DNA of 64,000 nt from Cellulomonas alba (GTDB taxonomy: Bacteria > Actinomycetota > Actinomycetes > Actinomycetales > Cellulomonadaceae): positions 744,001 to 808,000 of the forward strand of contig NZ_JAUCGQ010000001.1 in NCBI RefSeq assembly GCF_030362835.1. Reading direction: 5' to 3'. The notes beneath the pieces were generated by a model. It saw only the letters and a list, made by a program, of their open reading frames with translations, made no database searches and was not told the DNA's origin. Position numbers and translations under genes: made by a program. Of this stretch, positions 25,695 to 37,732 are shown in pieces. Numbering within the stretch: position 1 is the first letter of the stretch; each line of letters starts with the position of its first letter.

Positions 25695-26371
25695 GCGCGC
25701 TGGCGGTCGAGACGACGCCCGCGGAGCAGACGTTCGGCGAGCTGGCCACGCGCGCCGACGGTCAGTCACGGCCGGGCACGCGCGGGTCCGGCGGCCCGGG
25801 ACACATCGAGGCGGTGCCGGCCACGCAGCACCGCGACCGCGCTGACGTCGGTTCACCCCCGGCGACGAGCAGCCGACCGCGGATGCGCCTCGTGCCGGCG
25901 CTGCCGTCGGGCCGGCCGCCGGTCGCGACCGACCCGGTCGTCCCGGCGGTGCCGACGCTGCGGCAGCGGGTCCGCGCGCTGCGCGCGGCCGATCGGGAGC
26001 TCGTGCTCGACGGTGCCGACGAGCCGGGCGCGCCGCCCGACGCCGACCCGCAGCAGGTGGCGTGCGGCATCGCGCTGGGCGCCGTCGAGGTGCTCGCCGG
26101 GCGGCGGAGCGTGGCTCAGCTCGCGCGGTGGGTCACGCCGGGCGTCTACGAGGTGCTGCGCATGCGGGCGGCGCTGACCGCGCAGGCGATCGGATCAGGC
26201 AGTGCCGCCGGGCGCCACCCGTCGGTGCGCCGGGTGCGCGTGTGCGTCGTCGCGCCAGGGGTCGTCGAGGCTGCGGTCGTCGCCGAGGACGCGGACCGTG
26301 TCCGGGCCGTCGCGGTGCGGCTCGAGGGCTGGCGCGGCCAGTGGCGCGCGACGGCGCTCGAGATCGGCTGA
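25691..26371 (+). CDS. DUF6459 (Rv3235-like) family protein
   Basis: A 226-aa protein. The first ~90 residues are low-complexity and Pro/Arg-rich. The C-terminal ~130 residues hold the conserved domain: QQVACGIALGAVEVLAGRRSVAQLARWVTPGVYEVL, RRVRVCVVAPGVVEAAVV and RLEGWRGQWRATALEIG. It is unknown in function. In actinobacteria this family is encoded close to secA and the LysM gene, as here. The start overlaps the LysM stop (GTGA), indicating coupling. No signal peptide is seen. Confidence 0.75.
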   Translation: MSALAVETTPAEQTFGELATRADGQSRPGTRGSGGPGHIEAVPATQHRDRADVGSPPATSSRPRMRLVPALPSGRPPVATDPVVPAVPTLRQRVRALRAADRELVLDGADEPGAPPDADPQQVACGIALGAVEVLAGRRSVAQLARWVTPGVYEVLRMRAALTAQAIGSGSAAGRHPSVRRVRVCVVAPGVVEAAVVAEDADRVRAVAVRLEGWRGQWRATALEIG

Positions 26372-26388
26372 CGCGCGCACGCCTACGG

Positions 26389-28032
26389 TCAGGGCTTGAC
26401 CTCGGTGACGCGGCCCGCCTCGACGTGCCAGCGGCGCGTGAGCCGCACCGTGTCGAGCATCCGCCGGTCGTGCGTCACCAGCAGGATCGTGCCGTCGAAC
26501 GAGTCGAGCGCCTGCTCGAGCTGCTCGATGGCGGGCAGGTCGAGGTGGTTCGTCGGCTCGTCGAGCACGAGCAGGTTGACGCCCCGCGCCTGGAGCAGCG
26601 CGAGGGCTGCGCGCGTCCGCTCCCCCGGCGACAGCTCCGTCGCCGGGCGGCCCACGGCGTGCCCGCCGAGCCCGAACTTGGCGAGCAGCGTGCGTACGTC
26701 GGCCGTCGGCCAGTCCGGCACCTCGCGCGCGAACGCGTCGCCCAGCGGCGCCTCGCCCTCGAACGCGTCGCGAGCCTGGTCGATCTCGCCGACGAGCACG
26801 CCCGACCCGAGCGACACGGCACCCGCATCGGGCTCGAGCCGGCCCAGCAGCATCGCCAGCAGCGTCGATTTCCCTCCGCCGTTCGGCCCGGTGACCGCCA
26901 CGCGATCGAGCCGGTCCAGCTGCAGCGACAGGGGTCCGAGCGCGAACTCGCCCCGGTGCACGAGCGCCTCGCGCGCCGTCGCGACGACGTCACCCGAGCG
27001 CGGGCCCGCCGCGATCGTCATGCGGAGCTGCCACTCCTTGCGTGGCTCCTCGACGACCTCGAGCCGCTCGATCATCCGCTCCGTCTGGCGTGCCTTGGCC
27101 GCCTGCTTCTCGGCCGAGTCGGCGCGGAACGCCGGGATGAACTTGTCGTTGTCCGTCGCCTTGCGGCGGGCGTTGCGGACGCCCTTCTCCATCCAGGCAC
27201 GCTGCATGCGGGCGCGCGCCTGGAGGGCGTCGCGGCGGGCCGCGAAGTCCTCGTAGGCCTCGCGCGCCTGGCGGCGCGCCGTCGACCGCTCGTCGAGGTA
27301 CGCGTCGTAGCTGCCGCCGTACGTCGCGACGCGCTGGAGGCTGCGGTCGATCTCGACGACGGACGTCACCGTGCGGCTGAGGAACTCGCGGTCGTGGCTC
27401 ACCACGACGATCGGCGCGGCCGCGCGGCGCACGAAGTCCTCGAGGAGGTCGAGCCCGTCGGCGTCGAGGTCGTTGGTCGGCTCGTCGAGCAGGAACAGGT
27501 CGTAGCGCGACAGCAGCAGCGCCGCGAGCCCGACCCGCGCGGCCTGGCCGCCGGACAGGCCCGTCATGGGGTGGTCGAGGCCGACGCCGAGTCCCACGTC
27601 GTCCGCGACCGCGCCCGCGCGCGCGTCGAGGTCGGCGCCACCGAGGTGGAGCCACCGCTCCAGCGCGTGGGCGTACGCGTCGTCGGCGCCGGGCGCGCTC
27701 GCGGCGAGGCCGTCGGCGGCCGCGTCCAGCGCCGCCTGCGCGGCGGCGACGCCCGTGCGGCGCTCGAGGTGTGCCAGGACGGTCTCGCCCTCGATCCGCT
27801 CGGGCTCCTGAGCCAGGTAGCCGAGCTGCGCGTCCGTGGGCGAGACCGTGACCGAGCCGGCGTCGGGCGCGCGCAGGCCGGCGATGATCCGCAGCAGCGT
27901 GGACTTGCCGGCGCCGTTCGGTCCGACGAGGCCGACGACGTCACCCGGCGCGACGACGAGGTCGAGCCCGGAGAACAGCTCGCGGTCACCGAAGGCGGCC
28001 GCCACGCCGCGGGCCTGGACGGTCGCACTCAT
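26389..28032 (-). CDS. ABC-F family ATP-binding protein
   Basis: A 547-aa protein of two tandem ABC domains without a membrane domain. Domain 1 has GPNGAGKSTLLRI, LSGGQAARVGLAALL and LLDEPTNDLDADG. Domain 2 has GPNGGGKSTLLAM, LSPGERTRAALALLQ and LVLDEPTNHLD. The linker between them is highly charged (ARRKATDNDKFIP). ABC-F proteins bind the ribosomal E site and act in translation or in protection from ribosome-targeting antibiotics; which applies here is unknown. It lies downstream of secA, beyond a terminator. A weak -10-like GAGGAT lies 6 bases before the ATG. Confidence 0.88.
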   Translation of the reverse strand: MSATVQARGVAAAFGDRELFSGLDLVVAPGDVVGLVGPNGAGKSTLLRIIAGLRAPDAGSVTVSPTDAQLGYLAQEPERIEGETVLAHLERRTGVAAAQAALDAAADGLAASAPGADDAYAHALERWLHLGGADLDARAGAVADDVGLGVGLDHPMTGLSGGQAARVGLAALLLSRYDLFLLDEPTNDLDADGLDLLEDFVRRAAAPIVVVSHDREFLSRTVTSVVEIDRSLQRVATYGGSYDAYLDERSTARRQAREAYEDFAARRDALQARARMQRAWMEKGVRNARRKATDNDKFIPAFRADSAEKQAAKARQTERMIERLEVVEEPRKEWQLRMTIAAGPRSGDVVATAREALVHRGEFALGPLSLQLDRLDRVAVTGPNGGGKSTLLAMLLGRLEPDAGAVSLGSGVLVGEIDQARDAFEGEAPLGDAFAREVPDWPTADVRTLLAKFGLGGHAVGRPATELSPGERTRAALALLQARGVNLLVLDEPTNHLDLPAIEQLEQALDSFDGTILLVTHDRRMLDTVRLTRRWHVEAGRVTEVKP

Positions 28033-28150
28033 GGCCTCATCCTCACCCGGGCGGCGGGGATCGTCCTACGACTTAAGCCCGCTCGCCGACGGTCGCGGCA
28101 CCTCGCCGAGGCGCCCGGCGCCGGGCGACCCGCGCCGCTCCGGCCAACGC

Positions 28151-28187
28151 GCGAGGGGCCGAGAGCGTGCAGCTCCCGGCCCCTCGC
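28151..28187 (-). terminator. Terminator downstream of secA
   Basis: 16-bp stem GCGAGGGGCCGAGAGC / GCTCCCGGCCCCTCGC with one A/C mismatch and a 5-base loop, about 25 bases past the secA stop. No T-run. Confidence 0.7.
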
Positions 28188-28190
28188 ACG

Positions 28191-28212
28191 CGCTGCTCAG
28201 CGCTTGCGCTGC

Positions 28213-28229
<17 letters not shown>
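28191..28229. repeat. 16-bp tandem duplication over the secA stop codon
   Basis: A period-16 run of 39 bases. GCTCAGCGCTTGCGCT occurs at 28195-28210 and again at 28211-28226, with the match extending 4 bases left and 3 right. The secA stop codon lies in the right-hand copy. Confidence 0.9.
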
Positions 28230-30990
<2,761 letters not shown>

Positions 30991-31126
30991 GCATGACTCC
31001 CGACGTGGTGGGTGCCCGTCCGCGCACGGCGTCGGGGCGGCTGTGGTCCGGCCGCACGGCCGGGCCTGTCCATGGTAGGCGAGGCGACCGGGGGTCGAGG
31101 CGATCCGGGCCGACCGGATCCCGGCG

Positions 31127-32389
31127 TCAGGCTGCGACGGCGGCGGTCGCGGCACGGACCTCGGCCGCGAGGTCACCCGCGGCCGGCCGGGTCGCGGACC
31201 CGACGCGCACCGAGTCCAGGCCGAGCCAGCGCGCGGCGAGCTCGAGCTCCGCCGCGAGCGCGGCGGCGACGGCGGCGGGTCCCGCGCCAGCCGTCCCGAG
31301 CGTGCCGTGCGCCGCGCGGACCTCGAGGACGCCCGCAGCGCGATCCGCCTTGAGGTCGACGAGCGCGGCGAGCTCCTCGCCGAGCAGGAACGGCAGGACG
31401 TAGTAGCCCCACACGCGTCTCGGCTCGGGCACGTAGACCTCGATGCGGTAGCGCAGCCCGAACAGTGCCTCGACGGTGCGGCGCTCGAAGACGAGCGGGT
31501 CGAACGGGTTGAGGAGGGCCGCGCCGGTCGCGCGACGCGGCGTGGTCGCGGTGCGGTGCCGGTAGGCGCGGCCCCAGCCGTCGACCTGCACCGGGGTCAG
31601 CACGCCGTCCTCGACGAGCTCGTCGATCGCGCGCTGCGTGGGCGCCATGCGCAGGCGGAAGTGGTCGGCGAGCGAGCGGGTCGAGCCGATGCCGTGCGCG
31701 CGAGCCGCGATCGCGACGAGCTCGCGGACCGCGTCCGGCTCGTCGGGCGGGGTCGCCGCCAAGACGTGCGCCGGCAGCACCCGCTCGGTGAGGTCGTAGC
31801 GGCGCTCGAACGCCGGGTTGCGGCCCGCCGACGCGACCTCTCCCGTGAAGAACAGGAACTCCAGCACGCGCTTGGCGATCGACCAGTTCCAGCCCCACTC
31901 GACCTTGCGCGTCGGGTGCTCGGCCTCGAACTCCACCTGGACCTCGCTCGCGGTGACCGGGCCGCGCTCCGCGACGATCGCGCGGACGTCGTCGACGATG
32001 TTCCCGTGCGTCGTCGCCACCGCGGCGATGCCGCCCCACGCCTCGCGCTGGTACGCCTGGCGGCGCCACTCGAGCAACGGGTACGACTCGACCGGCACGA
32101 ACGACGCCTGGTGCGCCCAGGACTCCACGAGCCGACGCGGTGCGCTTCCCGTCGCGCGGTCGAGGAGCCCGACGTCGTACGGACCGAGCCGCGAGAACGC
32201 CGGGACCAGGTGCGCGCGCGCCAGCACGTTCACGGAGTCGATCTGCACGACGCCGAGCCGCGTGCCGAGCTGCTCGACCTGCCGCAGCGTCACCGGTCCG
32301 GTCCGCGACGGTCGCGGCGCGTCCAGGCCGTGCGCCCGCAGCAACGTGCGACGCGCGTGGGACAGGGACAGCTTCTCGGGCCGGGGCAC
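31127..32389 (-). CDS. YcaQ-type winged-helix DNA glycosylase (HTH_42), QxD motif
   Basis: A 420-aa protein of the HTH_42/YcaQ family, DNA glycosylases that unhook interstrand crosslinks and remove bulky N7-alkyl bases. The catalytic QxD motif is seen as [23 protein letters not shown] near residue 48. Tandem winged helices follow ([31 protein letters not shown]) and a C-terminal beta domain with [13 protein letters not shown] and [20 protein letters not shown] start with CAGGAT (32396-32401) 6 bases upstream. It sits between hpf and secA. A second, distant homologue with a QxQ motif is at 44814-45986. Confidence 0.85.
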   Translation of the reverse strand: MPRPEKLSLSHARRTLLRAHGLDAPRPSRTGPVTLRQVEQLGTRLGVVQIDSVNVLARAHLVPAFSRLGPYDVGLLDRATGSAPRRLVESWAHQASFVPVESYPLLEWRRQAYQREAWGGIAAVATTHGNIVDDVRAIVAERGPVTASEVQVEFEAEHPTRKVEWGWNWSIAKRVLEFLFFTGEVASAGRNPAFERRYDLTERVLPAHVLAATPPDEPDAVRELVAIAARAHGIGSTRSLADHFRLRMAPTQRAIDELVEDGVLTPVQVDGWGRAYRHRTATTPRRATGAALLNPFDPLVFERRTVEALFGLRYRIEVYVPEPRRVWGYYVLPFLLGEELAALVDLKADRAAGVLEVRAAHGTLGTAGAGPAAVAAALAAELELAARWLGLDSVRVGSATRPAAGDLAAEVRAATAAVAA

Positions 32390-32492
32390 GGCGCCATCCT
32401 GCCGCGGACCACCGACATCGCGGCGGGCACGAGAGGCCGCCGCCGGCGGTTCGGGCAGCGCCCGGCGGACGTCGGTGGCCGGGCACGGCGAC

Positions 32493-32523
32493 GCCCGGCG
32501 CGGGTTCGGGCCGCGCGCCGGGC
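32493..32523 (-). terminator. Terminator downstream of hpf
   Basis: Perfect 10-bp stem GCCCGGCGCG / CGCGCCGGGC with an 11-base loop, 17 bases after the hpf stop. No T-run. Confidence 0.65.
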
Positions 32524-32540
32524 GCCGTCTGTCCTGCCGG

Positions 32541-33185
32541 TCAGCCCACCGCGGCGTGCGCCGGGGTCTCGGCCCCGTTCGCGACGGGCGTGTCGAGCTT
32601 GATGACGCCGTAGCTCCAGCCGTGGCGCCGGTAGGCGACCGAGGGCTGAGCCGTCTCGGCGTCGACGAACAGGAAGAAGTCGTGGCCGACGAGCTCCATC
32701 TCGTAGAGCGCGTCGTCGACCGTCATGGGCTGCGCCGGGTGCACCTTCTCGCGGATCACCACCGGCGAGTCGCCGAGGGTGGTCTCGACAGTGCCGTCGG
32801 TTGACGACGCCGCGGCGGGCACCTGCTCGTCGGCCGCCTCGGGCGGGCGGACGTCGACGGGCGCGAGCGGAGTGTGGTTGCGGTGCGCCTTGCGCCGGTC
32901 GCGCGAGCGGCGAAGCCGTTCGAGCAGCTTGCCGAGCGCGAGGTCGAGCGCTGCGTAGCGGTCGTCGGCACACGCCTCGGCGCGGATGACGGGCCCCCGG
33001 TCGACGACCGTGAGCTCGACGCGCTCACGACTCTCGGACTGGCGGGGGTTCGCCTCGCGCGACACGAGCACGTCGACGCGCTGCGCACGGGGGGCCAGCT
33101 GCTCGACCTTCGCGAGCTTCTGCTCGACGTGCGCCCGATACTTCGGGAGCACCTCGGTGTGCCGGCCGGCAACCACGATCTCCAT
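32541..33185 (-). CDS. hpf: Ribosome hibernation promoting factor, long form
   Basis: A 214-aa long-form HPF that dimerises 70S ribosomes into inactive 100S particles. The N-terminal S30AE domain begins MEIVVAGRHTEVLPKYRAHVEQKL and binds the decoding region of 16S rRNA. A charged linker follows (RRSRDRRKAHRNHTP...), then the C-terminal dimerisation domain (PMTVDDALYEMELVGHDFFLFVD, YRRHGWSYGVIKL). The ATG is preceded by AGGAGG. The synteny with secA and comF is conserved in actinobacteria. It has a long structured leader. Confidence 0.95.
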   Translation of the reverse strand: MEIVVAGRHTEVLPKYRAHVEQKLAKVEQLAPRAQRVDVLVSREANPRQSESRERVELTVVDRGPVIRAEACADDRYAALDLALGKLLERLRRSRDRRKAHRNHTPLAPVDVRPPEAADEQVPAAASSTDGTVETTLGDSPVVIREKVHPAQPMTVDDALYEMELVGHDFFLFVDAETAQPSVAYRRHGWSYGVIKLDTPVANGAETPAHAAVG

Positions 33186-33337
33186 AGGAGCCTCCTGGGA
33201 GTGTTGGGGCGGGAACGCGCCCGCCCGGGTGAGTGGGGCCGCCCTCGCGGGCAGTCGGGGGGCCTCACCTCCTCCCGGTGTCGCGGACCGGGGCTCAGGA
33301 CCCGGTCCGACGGCGTCGGCTCTGAGCCTCAACGCTA
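33186..33337 (-). promoter_or_regulatory. Structured 5' leader and candidate promoter of hpf
   Basis: A -10-like TAGCGT (33332-33337) would start a leader of about 140 bases. It holds a 9-bp perfect hairpin CGGACCGGG / CCCGGTCCG with 8-base loop (33284-33309) and a 7-bp hairpin GGGCGGG / CCCGCCC with 6-base loop (33207-33226), just before the ribosome binding site. Confidence 0.4.
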
Positions 33338-33396
33338 GTCCCGCTGCACGCGCAGGGGCAGCCCAGACGTCCCACCGTCTCGCCCCTGGGACGTGT

Positions 33397-34215
33397 TCAC
33401 CCGGGCGGCCGGGCACTCGGCACCTCGTGGGACGGCGGCGCCACGCCCGGCGGCGGCGTCGACGCGAGCGTGAACGCCCCGACCACGACGGCACCCGCGG
33501 ACTCGAGCGCGGCGCGAGACGCGGCGAGCGTGGCGCCGGTCGTGAGCACGTCGTCGACGAGGACGACCGCCCGCCCGCGCACCTCGAGCTCGCCGCCGCC
33601 GCGCACGCGCACGCGCCCTGCGAGGTTCCGCGCCCGCCCGCGCGCCCCGAGGCCCACCTGGTCGGCACCGGGTCGCCGGCGCAGCGCGTCAGAAGGCACG
33701 GCCGCGACACCGCCCGCCGTCAGCCCGGCCGCGACTCCGCGTGCCAGCGCGTCCACGAGGTTGCCCCCTCGACGGCGCCGGGCCGCGGGCGACGACGGCG
33801 CGCCCACGACGCGCAGCGCCGCCGATGCGGGTACCGCGGGAGCCGCCAGTGCGACCGTCCGGCCGGCGTCGCGCAGGGCCGCGGCGAACCGCGGCGTCAG
33901 GTCGACGCGTCCGCGGTCCTTCCACGCGACGACCGCCTGCCGCGCCGCGCCGACGCCCTCGGCCAGCGTCCAGACCGGAAGGGGTCTGCCGTCGAGCCGG
34001 TCGAGCCGGGCCGCGCGCTCCTCGCACCGCCACGGCCGGACGGTCAGCAGCGCCGCGCAGCCGGCGCACCAGGGCACGTCGGGCAGCCCGCAGCCCCCGC
34101 AGGCGACGGGGACCACCAGGCCGGCCAGCTCAGCCAGCAGGCTCCGCGGGCCGGCGACCCGCGCACCGGCGACGGGCAGGGCCGGCAGGAGGCTCGAGGC
34201 GGACGGTCGCGGCAC
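33397..34215 (-). CDS. comF: ComF family phosphoribosyltransferase-like protein
   Basis: A 272-aa ComF-family protein. The N-terminal zinc-finger-like cluster has CGGC and CAGC pairs (VPVACGGCGLPDVPWCAGCA). The C-terminal type I PRTase domain has the PRPP loop VVLVDDVLTTGATLAAS. ComF is needed for DNA uptake in competent bacteria, but in actinobacteria lacking competence its role is unclear. The C-terminal ~25 residues are Pro-rich. GTG start with CACCCT (34222-34227) 6 bases upstream. It lies between lpqB and hpf. Confidence 0.88.
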   Translation of the reverse strand: MPRPSASSLLPALPVAGARVAGPRSLLAELAGLVVPVACGGCGLPDVPWCAGCAALLTVRPWRCEERAARLDRLDGRPLPVWTLAEGVGAARQAVVAWKDRGRVDLTPRFAAALRDAGRTVALAAPAVPASAALRVVGAPSSPAARRRRGGNLVDALARGVAAGLTAGGVAAVPSDALRRRPGADQVGLGARGRARNLAGRVRVRGGGELEVRGRAVVLVDDVLTTGATLAASRAALESAGAVVVGAFTLASTPPPGVAPPSHEVPSARPPG

Positions 34216-34309
34216 GCAGCCAGGGTGCGCCGCCCGGGCGCCCGGGCACGCTCCATCGCCCCGGGTGGGGGACGCGCGCGTCCGCTGCGGGGCTGTGGGC
34301 GGCTCGACG

Positions 34310-36004
34310 TCAGCCGGGGTAGGACGGGTCGGAGGCGCCGGTCACGCCGTCGACCTGCACCCACGTCGGCGTGACGAACCGCCGCAGCGTGCCGTCCTTC
34401 GTGGCGACGACGAGCGAGGGGCCGCCCGCGAGATCCACGACGTCGGCGATCTGCGGCAGGACGGTGGTCGGACCGGCGACCGGCACGAGGTTGACGTACG
34501 GCGAGGTGCTGCCGTCGGACTGGCCCAGCACGCCGAGGGTGGCCTCGTCGACCCACGTGACCTGCGTCGCGTCGGTCAGCGTCGTGCCCGCGCGTGTCGG
34601 CACGCCGAGCTGGCGCGGCACCCCGTGGTCGTCCCGCGTGACGCCCGCGACGTCGACCCGCACGCCGTCGGCGCCGTGCGAGACGATCGCGACGCGCGCG
34701 CCGTCCGCCGCCACCCGGAGGGACCGGACGGTGCGTCCGGCGAGCCAGTCCGCGCGGATCGTGACGGGCGCCGCGCCGGCCCTCGCCGCGACGACGTCGG
34801 TGCCGTTGCTCGTCCACGCCCATCCGAACCGGTCGACGGACGGCGCGACGAGCGGCCCGCTGGCGTAGAGCACCTGGGCCGCCTCCGACGCCGTCGGCAC
34901 GGTGACGAGCGACCGCCCGTGCGAGAGCATGACGCGCGTGCCGTCGGCACCCGTCGCGGGGTCGGACGCGCCGAGCCCCTCGAGCGAGCCGACGTCGCGC
35001 ACGGGCGAGACGGTCACGCCGTCGAGCTCGACCAGCCGGCCACCCGACAGGAACGTGAGGGGCTTGGAGATCCCTGCCGCGATCGGGCCGCCCTTGAGCG
35101 TCTGCGCGCCGTCGAGCGGCACGCCGTTGGCGTCGACGTGGACCGAGAACACGCCGGGCAGCACGGCGAGGCTCGCGTCGATCTGCGCGAGCAGCAGCGG
35201 ACGGTCGTCCTTCGCGATCGCGGGCGACGGCCCGAGGCTGACCTGCGCCGCGCCTTCCGCGGTCGTCACCGACTCGGGCTTGAGCTGCAGGCCGGCCGGG
35301 ACCGCGGTCGTCACCGCGTCCTGGAGCCAGGGCGACGGTCCCGCGAGCAGGGCATCCATCACGGAGGTCTGCAGGTTCTTCGCGGGGAACCAGCGGGTGT
35401 CGGGCACGAGGTACGTCTTGTCGGCCGAGAGGAAGTAGACCGCGGCCTGGCGGAACTGCCGCTGGAACACGTCGTTGAGCAGCACGAGGCCGTCGGGCGC
35501 CGTCGAGATGCGCCACTCGTCGTTCGAGTCCTGCACCATCCCGAACGTCACCGTCTCGTGCGCGTCGGGCGCCGCCTCGGCGTAGTTCCCCGACGCGTCG
35601 ACGCGACCCAGCACCGACACGTCCACCGCGACCTCGCCGTGCGCCGCTGCGCCGACGTGGACGTCACCCGCGACGACGACCCCGGCGAGCGGCTTCCACG
35701 CCGAGCGCGCGTCGCCCGCGAGGTACTCGCGCGCCACGCCGAAGTTGTCGGCGAAGCCCGAGCCCTGCGCCAGCAGGAAGCGCCCCACGATCGCGTCGGC
35801 GCTCGCGCCCGGCTCCGGGCCTTCGGCGAGCACGTCGATGTCCGGCGCGGCGCTCACCTTGACGTCGCTCGCCTGGACGGCGCCGGAGGTCGGCAGGCCG
35901 GTGCACGCGGCGAGCGCCAGGGCGGCGAGCGCCGTGATCGCGGCGGGGAGCGCGCGGCGGGCGCGCCGGGAGCCTCGGGTGCGGTGCACGCGGTTCTCGG
36001 TCAT
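34310..36004 (-). CDS. lpqB: Lipoprotein LpqB, MtrAB accessory protein
   Basis: A 564-aa lipoprotein that in mycobacteria and relatives interacts with the MtrB sensor. The signal sequence ends in lipobox LAAC with Cys34 (ALALAACTGLPTSG). A GerMN-like domain occupies the middle (FLLAQGSGFADNFGVAREYL, WFPAKNLQTSVMDALLAGPSPWL) and a beta-propeller-like C-terminal half has repeats such as DRFGWAWTSNGTDV. The ATG overlaps the mtrB stop (ATGA), so mtrA-mtrB-lpqB are a single operon in the usual order. Confidence 0.95.
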   Translation of the reverse strand: MTENRVHRTRGSRRARRALPAAITALAALALAACTGLPTSGAVQASDVKVSAAPDIDVLAEGPEPGASADAIVGRFLLAQGSGFADNFGVAREYLAGDARSAWKPLAGVVVAGDVHVGAAAHGEVAVDVSVLGRVDASGNYAEAAPDAHETVTFGMVQDSNDEWRISTAPDGLVLLNDVFQRQFRQAAVYFLSADKTYLVPDTRWFPAKNLQTSVMDALLAGPSPWLQDAVTTAVPAGLQLKPESVTTAEGAAQVSLGPSPAIAKDDRPLLLAQIDASLAVLPGVFSVHVDANGVPLDGAQTLKGGPIAAGISKPLTFLSGGRLVELDGVTVSPVRDVGSLEGLGASDPATGADGTRVMLSHGRSLVTVPTASEAAQVLYASGPLVAPSVDRFGWAWTSNGTDVVAARAGAAPVTIRADWLAGRTVRSLRVAADGARVAIVSHGADGVRVDVAGVTRDDHGVPRQLGVPTRAGTTLTDATQVTWVDEATLGVLGQSDGSTSPYVNLVPVAGPTTVLPQIADVVDLAGGPSLVVATKDGTLRRFVTPTWVQVDGVTGASDPSYPG

Positions 36005-37731
36005 CGCACCTCCTCCGGCAGCAGGTGGTCGTCGGGCAGGTCGGGCATGTCGGGGAGCGCGGCGGGGTCCGTGCGGGGCCGTGCGACCGGGACGGGCACC
36101 GTGGTCGGCGTCTCGTCCGGCACGAGCGGCAGCGGCGAGTCCGTGAGCCGGATGCCCGCGCGGCGAGGCAGCGTCAGCCGGAAGCTCGCGCCGCGGCCGG
36201 GCCGCCCCCACGCCTCGAGCCAGCCGCCGTGCAGGTGCGCGTCCTCGAGCGAGATCGCGAGGCCGAGGCCCGTGCCGCCCGTGGTGCGCGCCCGCGCCGG
36301 GTCGGCGCGCCAGAAGCGGTCGAAGACGTGCTCCGACTCGGTCTTCGTCATGCCGACGCCGTGGTCGCGGACCGTGACCGCGACGGCGTACTCGTCGGCG
36401 CCGACGGTGATCTCGATCGGCGAGCCCTCGGCGTGCTCCACGGCGTTGACCAGCAGGTTGCGCAGCACGCGCTCGACGCGGCGCGGGTCGATGTCGGCGA
36501 AGCACCGGTCCTCGGGCAGCTGCACGCTCAGCCACGAGCCGCGGCGCTCGGCGTGCGGCGCGGAGTGGTCGACGGCGGAGATGACGACGTCGCGGACGTC
36601 GCGACGCTCGGCGTCGAGCACGGCGGCGCCCGCGTCGAAGCGGCTGATCTCGAGCAGGTCCGCGAGCAGGTCCTCGAACCGGTCCAGCTGGGTCTGCAGC
36701 AGCTCGGCCGAGCGCTTGACGGCGGGGTCGAAGTCGCCGCGCGCGGCGTGGATGACCTCGCCGGCCATCCGGATCGTCGTCAGCGGGGTGCGCAGCTCGT
36801 GCGAGACGTCGGAGACGAACCGCCGCTGGACGGCCGACAGCTCCTCGAGCTGGCCGATCTGGTCCTGGAGGGACTCCGCCATCTCGTTGAACGAGCGTGC
36901 GAGCGTCGCCATCTCGTCGTCCCCGCGCTCCGGCATGCGCTCCTCGAGGTGGCCGTCGGCGAGGCGCTCGGCGACCTGGGCGGCGCTGCGCACCGGGCTC
37001 ACCGTCTGCCGCGTGACGAGCAACGTCATCCCACCGAGGAGCGCGACGAGCGCGACCGCCGCCAGGCCGAGGGTGCGCTCGAGGAAGTCGAGGCGCTGCT
37101 GCTCCGACTGGAGGCTGTAGAGGAAGAACAGCTGGAACGTCCCGACGACGGGGACCGTGACGTCCTGCCCGACCATCACGGCCGGCTCGACGCGTCCGTC
37201 GAACTCGGCTCCGACGGACTGCCAGTGCTGGCCGCCCGTTGCCGTGGCGGTGATGAGGTCGTGGCTGATCAGCCCGACCAGCTTCTCCGAGCCGAGGTTG
37301 AACACCGGGACGGTGCTGGGCTGCCGCGGGGCGCGCAGGAGGAACACGTCGCGCCGCTCCCCCAGGCCGCCCGTGCGCTGCGCCGCCGTCACGTCGTTGA
37401 GCAGGCGCTGGATCTGTGCCCCGGTCGACCCGGTCGACGAGCTGAACGCGGTCGAGGAGTTGAACGCGTCCTGCACCTGCTGCGTGCTGCGCGCGCTGTC
37501 CTCGAGCACCTGCTGCACCCGCGCGTCGAAGAGGCCGTCGCGCATGCGGTCCGTGACGTACGCGCCGATGCACGCGAGCGCGACGAGCCCGATCGCGAGC
37601 GTCGTCGCGATCACGCGCAGCTGCAGCGACGAACGCCACGCGCGCGGCCAGCTCCGTACCCGGCGCAGCGTCCGTGCCCGGACGAGCCGCCAGGTGCCGT
37701 TCACCCGCGGCACTGCGCCGTCCCCTTCCAC
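36001..37731 (-). CDS. mtrB: Sensor histidine kinase MtrB
   Basis: A 576-aa membrane histidine kinase that phosphorylates MtrA. Two membrane helices (VIATTLAIGLVALACIGAYV and LAAVALVALLGGMTLLV) enclose an extracellular domain of about 190 residues. HAMP follows, then HisKA with the phospho-His in VSDVSHELRTPLTTIR, and HATPase with NLLVNAVEHAEG (N box) and GGTGLGLAI (G box). The C-terminal 45 residues are Pro-rich. The GTG at 37731 lies immediately after mtrA, without overlap; a shorter start at VPRVNGTW is possible. Confidence 0.95.
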   Translation of the reverse strand: MEGDGAVPRVNGTWRLVRARTLRRVRSWPRAWRSSLQLRVIATTLAIGLVALACIGAYVTDRMRDGLFDARVQQVLEDSARSTQQVQDAFNSSTAFSSSTGSTGAQIQRLLNDVTAAQRTGGLGERRDVFLLRAPRQPSTVPVFNLGSEKLVGLISHDLITATATGGQHWQSVGAEFDGRVEPAVMVGQDVTVPVVGTFQLFFLYSLQSEQQRLDFLERTLGLAAVALVALLGGMTLLVTRQTVSPVRSAAQVAERLADGHLEERMPERGDDEMATLARSFNEMAESLQDQIGQLEELSAVQRRFVSDVSHELRTPLTTIRMAGEVIHAARGDFDPAVKRSAELLQTQLDRFEDLLADLLEISRFDAGAAVLDAERRDVRDVVISAVDHSAPHAERRGSWLSVQLPEDRCFADIDPRRVERVLRNLLVNAVEHAEGSPIEITVGADEYAVAVTVRDHGVGMTKTESEHVFDRFWRADPARARTTGGTGLGLAISLEDAHLHGGWLEAWGRPGRGASFRLTLPRRAGIRLTDSPLPLVPDETPTTVPVPVARPRTDPAALPDMPDLPDDHLLPEEVR

Positions 37732-37732
37732 G

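Noticed and set aside
33183-33197. Hairpin AGGAG-G-CTCCT sequestering the hpf ribosome binding site
   Set aside because: With a realistic 3-base loop only 4 pairs remain, too weak to claim regulation.
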